Shown here: positions 62,451-64,000 of the stretch, piece after piece
Layout: every line of letters starts with the position of its first letter
Position numbering within the stretch: position 1 is the first letter of the stretch
Source of the DNA: Grammothele lineata
Taxonomy: Eukaryota; Basidiomycota; Agaricomycetes; Polyporales; Polyporaceae
Direction of reading: 5' to 3'
NCBI GenBank assembly: GCA_002150815.3
Contig: NDFF03000381.1
Location: forward strand, 124,001-188,000
DNA length: 64,000 bases
Position numbers and translations under genes: made by a program
Notes under the pieces: model-generated
Told to the model about the DNA's origin: nothing
Databases searched by the model: none
Seen by the model: only the letters and a program-made list of their open reading frames with translations

Positions 62451-64000
62451 TCACCGGTCGTCGCGGGGAGAGTACGGCGCGTGGCCATTGCGCCGCACGC
62501 CATTCGCGTGTAGGTAATCCGGGCTTGCCTCGCTGACGGGGGACGACGCCATGGGCGGGGGCGGGTACGCGTTTAAGATGCCTGCGAACGTTGGGGGCAC
62601 TGCGGGGGGCGGCGACCCACCCCTGGACTCGTGACGGTGCACACCCTCGACGCCATTCATGTGCGAGTCGTACGGCGCGCGGTGATGCGGGGAGGGGAGC
62701 GAGCCTCCCTGGGAACGGGAATGCGAATGCGAGTGGTGAAGTGACGGTGGGGGTGGCAACTGCTGGTGCGGGGGCGAGAAGTGGTCCATGTCCCTCTCTG
62801 ACCGCTCCCGGTGCATGACCGGCGAGCGCGAGGCGTGGCGCGAGAGCGAATGCGCGGGGGAGTCGACGTGCATGGCACTGCCCGACGGCGGGTAGTCGTC
62901 GTACCCTGCGTTGCTGGTTCGCGAACCACGACGCCCTCGGTGCCCGTAATCCGCGGGCGCGTTCGGATACTCTTGCTGGAACGTGATGGGTTTCATGGGG
63001 CCCCCGACTGGAGGTGGCGGAGCAGCGTTGCGCGGACGGAGGGACGGGTCTTCCCTCTCCACGTGGATGATCTGCAGCTCGCCATGCTTGCCGAGCACAG
63101 CTTGCGTGGGTCCAACAGCCGTGGTCGGTGTGGGGGAGGCCATTGGTTCGTCCAGGTCGGGTCGGTCCGGATATCCGTTGCCTTTCGCGTTCCCACCGGA
63201 GTATGGCGACGAGGGATCAATATCTTCGGGGAGAGCGGGGGTGACAGCAGCATGCCGGCCGCCAAGATGTCTGTGGGGGTAGAGGAGCGAAAGAGGCGTA
63301 TGAGTGATGTGGAATTGGCTTGCGTAATTGGCTCAGTGGCGTCCTCCCTCACGCTACCGCACAGTAATACACTATGTCGGGAGGTGGTGGTAACGGCGCC
63401 GCCGAGGCAAATTTGAAGGGTGCTTACCCTCCTTCCACGAAATGCTGCCACACGTAATTCTGTAATTGATTCGCGTGCGGCAGCTCCTGGATAAGATGCT
63501 TGATCGTGTTCTGCGTCAGCCCAAAGAAGTCCGGACCTGACACCGAGTTGGAGTGCATGCGCTGCCGGATCTCGTTTGCCTGACGAACGACGATAGCCCA
63601 TACCCCAGTAGCGGTGCCGGCGGCGATGACTTGATCTGGCATGTCGGTGGCGATGATCTGGAACTTAGGCCCGTCGCCCCCGTCAAGAATCTTGCAGTGA
63701 TAGACGACCTCTGCATTTCGGTCGACCATGGACAGGTATCGCCTGTACACGGTTCAACGAAAGGCGAAGGAGAGTCTATGCGTGGGAGCGTACCGCGTTA
63801 CTTCGTAGCCCACCGGGAAGATGTACCTCTCCGTGTGAAAATGCTCTCTCATACAGACTTCCCCAAGGTTCAAGACGGTCATGATGCCAACGTTGAGCGG
63901 GAGAACGGGTTTTCCATTCTTATCGCGTGGAACGGTCGGGATGCTCGAGGTGCGGGTTGTGACGGTGTGTGCCTTTAGCCGTTTTGGTTTCGTGTGCCGC
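62451..64000 (-). CDS. FYRN/FYRC-domain chromatin protein (TBRG1-like), 5' partial
   Basis: The gene enters from beyond base 64000. The FYRN motif is read from the window end (KPVLPLNVGIMTVLNLGEVC, then HFHTERYIFPVGYEVTR), joined to RYLSMVDRNAEVVYHCKILD. The FYRC part follows (FQIIATDMPDQVIAAGTATG, VWAIVVRQANEIRQR, SVSGPDFFGLTQNTIKHLIQ). FYRN and FYRC together fold as one domain in MLL-type methyltransferases and in TBRG1. Here no SET domain is visible, so it resembles TBRG1. The C-terminal tail (two exons: HLGGRHAAVTPALPEDIDPS.. to PRDDR at 62451) is His/Pro/Ser-rich and probably disordered. Role: chromatin-associated regulator, nuclear (inferred). Confidence 0.82.

Noticed and set aside
61732..62454. 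240-codon minus-strand frame downstream of the FYR gene
   Set aside because: It begins at the FYR stop and has no motif. Most simply it is the 3' UTR of the FYR gene.

Overview
The window is nuclear DNA of a filamentous basidiomycete, most likely an Agaricomycete; a polypore-type relative is possible but not proven. The evidence is the dense short introns (about 45-70 nt, GT..AG), GC-rich codon use, genes on both strands with short spacers, TATA boxes close to several genes, and basidiomycete-type proteins. No CRISPR array, operon, rRNA or tRNA was recognised.

Layout. 1-568: 3' part of a small membrane/coiled-coil protein gene. 1553-2525: a secreted Thr/Val-rich protein. 3048-5662: a PEX8-like peroxisome biogenesis protein ending in SRL. 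5741-6937 and 9336-10538: two intronless FAD monooxygenase paralogues, separated by a non-autonomous transposon-like element (7456-8752). 11315-13597: a carnitine acetyltransferase ending in AKL. 15124-17570: a PPPDE-thioredoxin-PUL fusion. 17924-18471: RidA. About 19250-21465: a Pro/Gln-rich protein with a linker-histone-like domain. 21466-26432: a gene-poor GC-rich block with a 366-bp fold-back element. 26433-27607: HAD phosphatase copy A. 28471-32088: a RecQ helicase. 32934-34089: HAD copy B. 34738-38745: Rad4/XPC. 38900-41641: tRNA m1A58 methyltransferase subunit Trm61. About 42309-43968: a PAS-domain protein. 44000-48077: a second gene-poor block. 48078-49210 and 50116-51262: HAD copies C and D. 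52168-55668: a large Ser-rich protein. 56477-57010: a decayed reading frame. 58333-60174: a Fus1-like membrane protein with an SH3 domain. 62451-64000: a FYRN/FYRC (TBRG1-like) gene running off the window.

The most unusual part is the dispersed family of four HAD-phosphatase paralogues (A-D). Each has an intron that cuts inside the catalytic DxDGT motif and a variable Ser/Pro-rich insert in the cap region around a conserved RPSF-centred motif. Copy D has Asn in place of the nucleophilic Asp. Copy B has lost the AG of its first splice acceptor. A and B show an abrupt change in similarity that looks like gene conversion. Copies A and C look intact. This looks like a lineage-specific expansion now splitting into active, silenced and possibly pseudo-enzyme members.

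Other links: the PEX8-like protein and the carnitine acetyltransferase both carry peroxisomal C-terminal signals, as expected for fatty-acid breakdown and acetyl export. The RecQ helicase and Rad4/XPC sit on either side of HAD copy B but form no evident unit.
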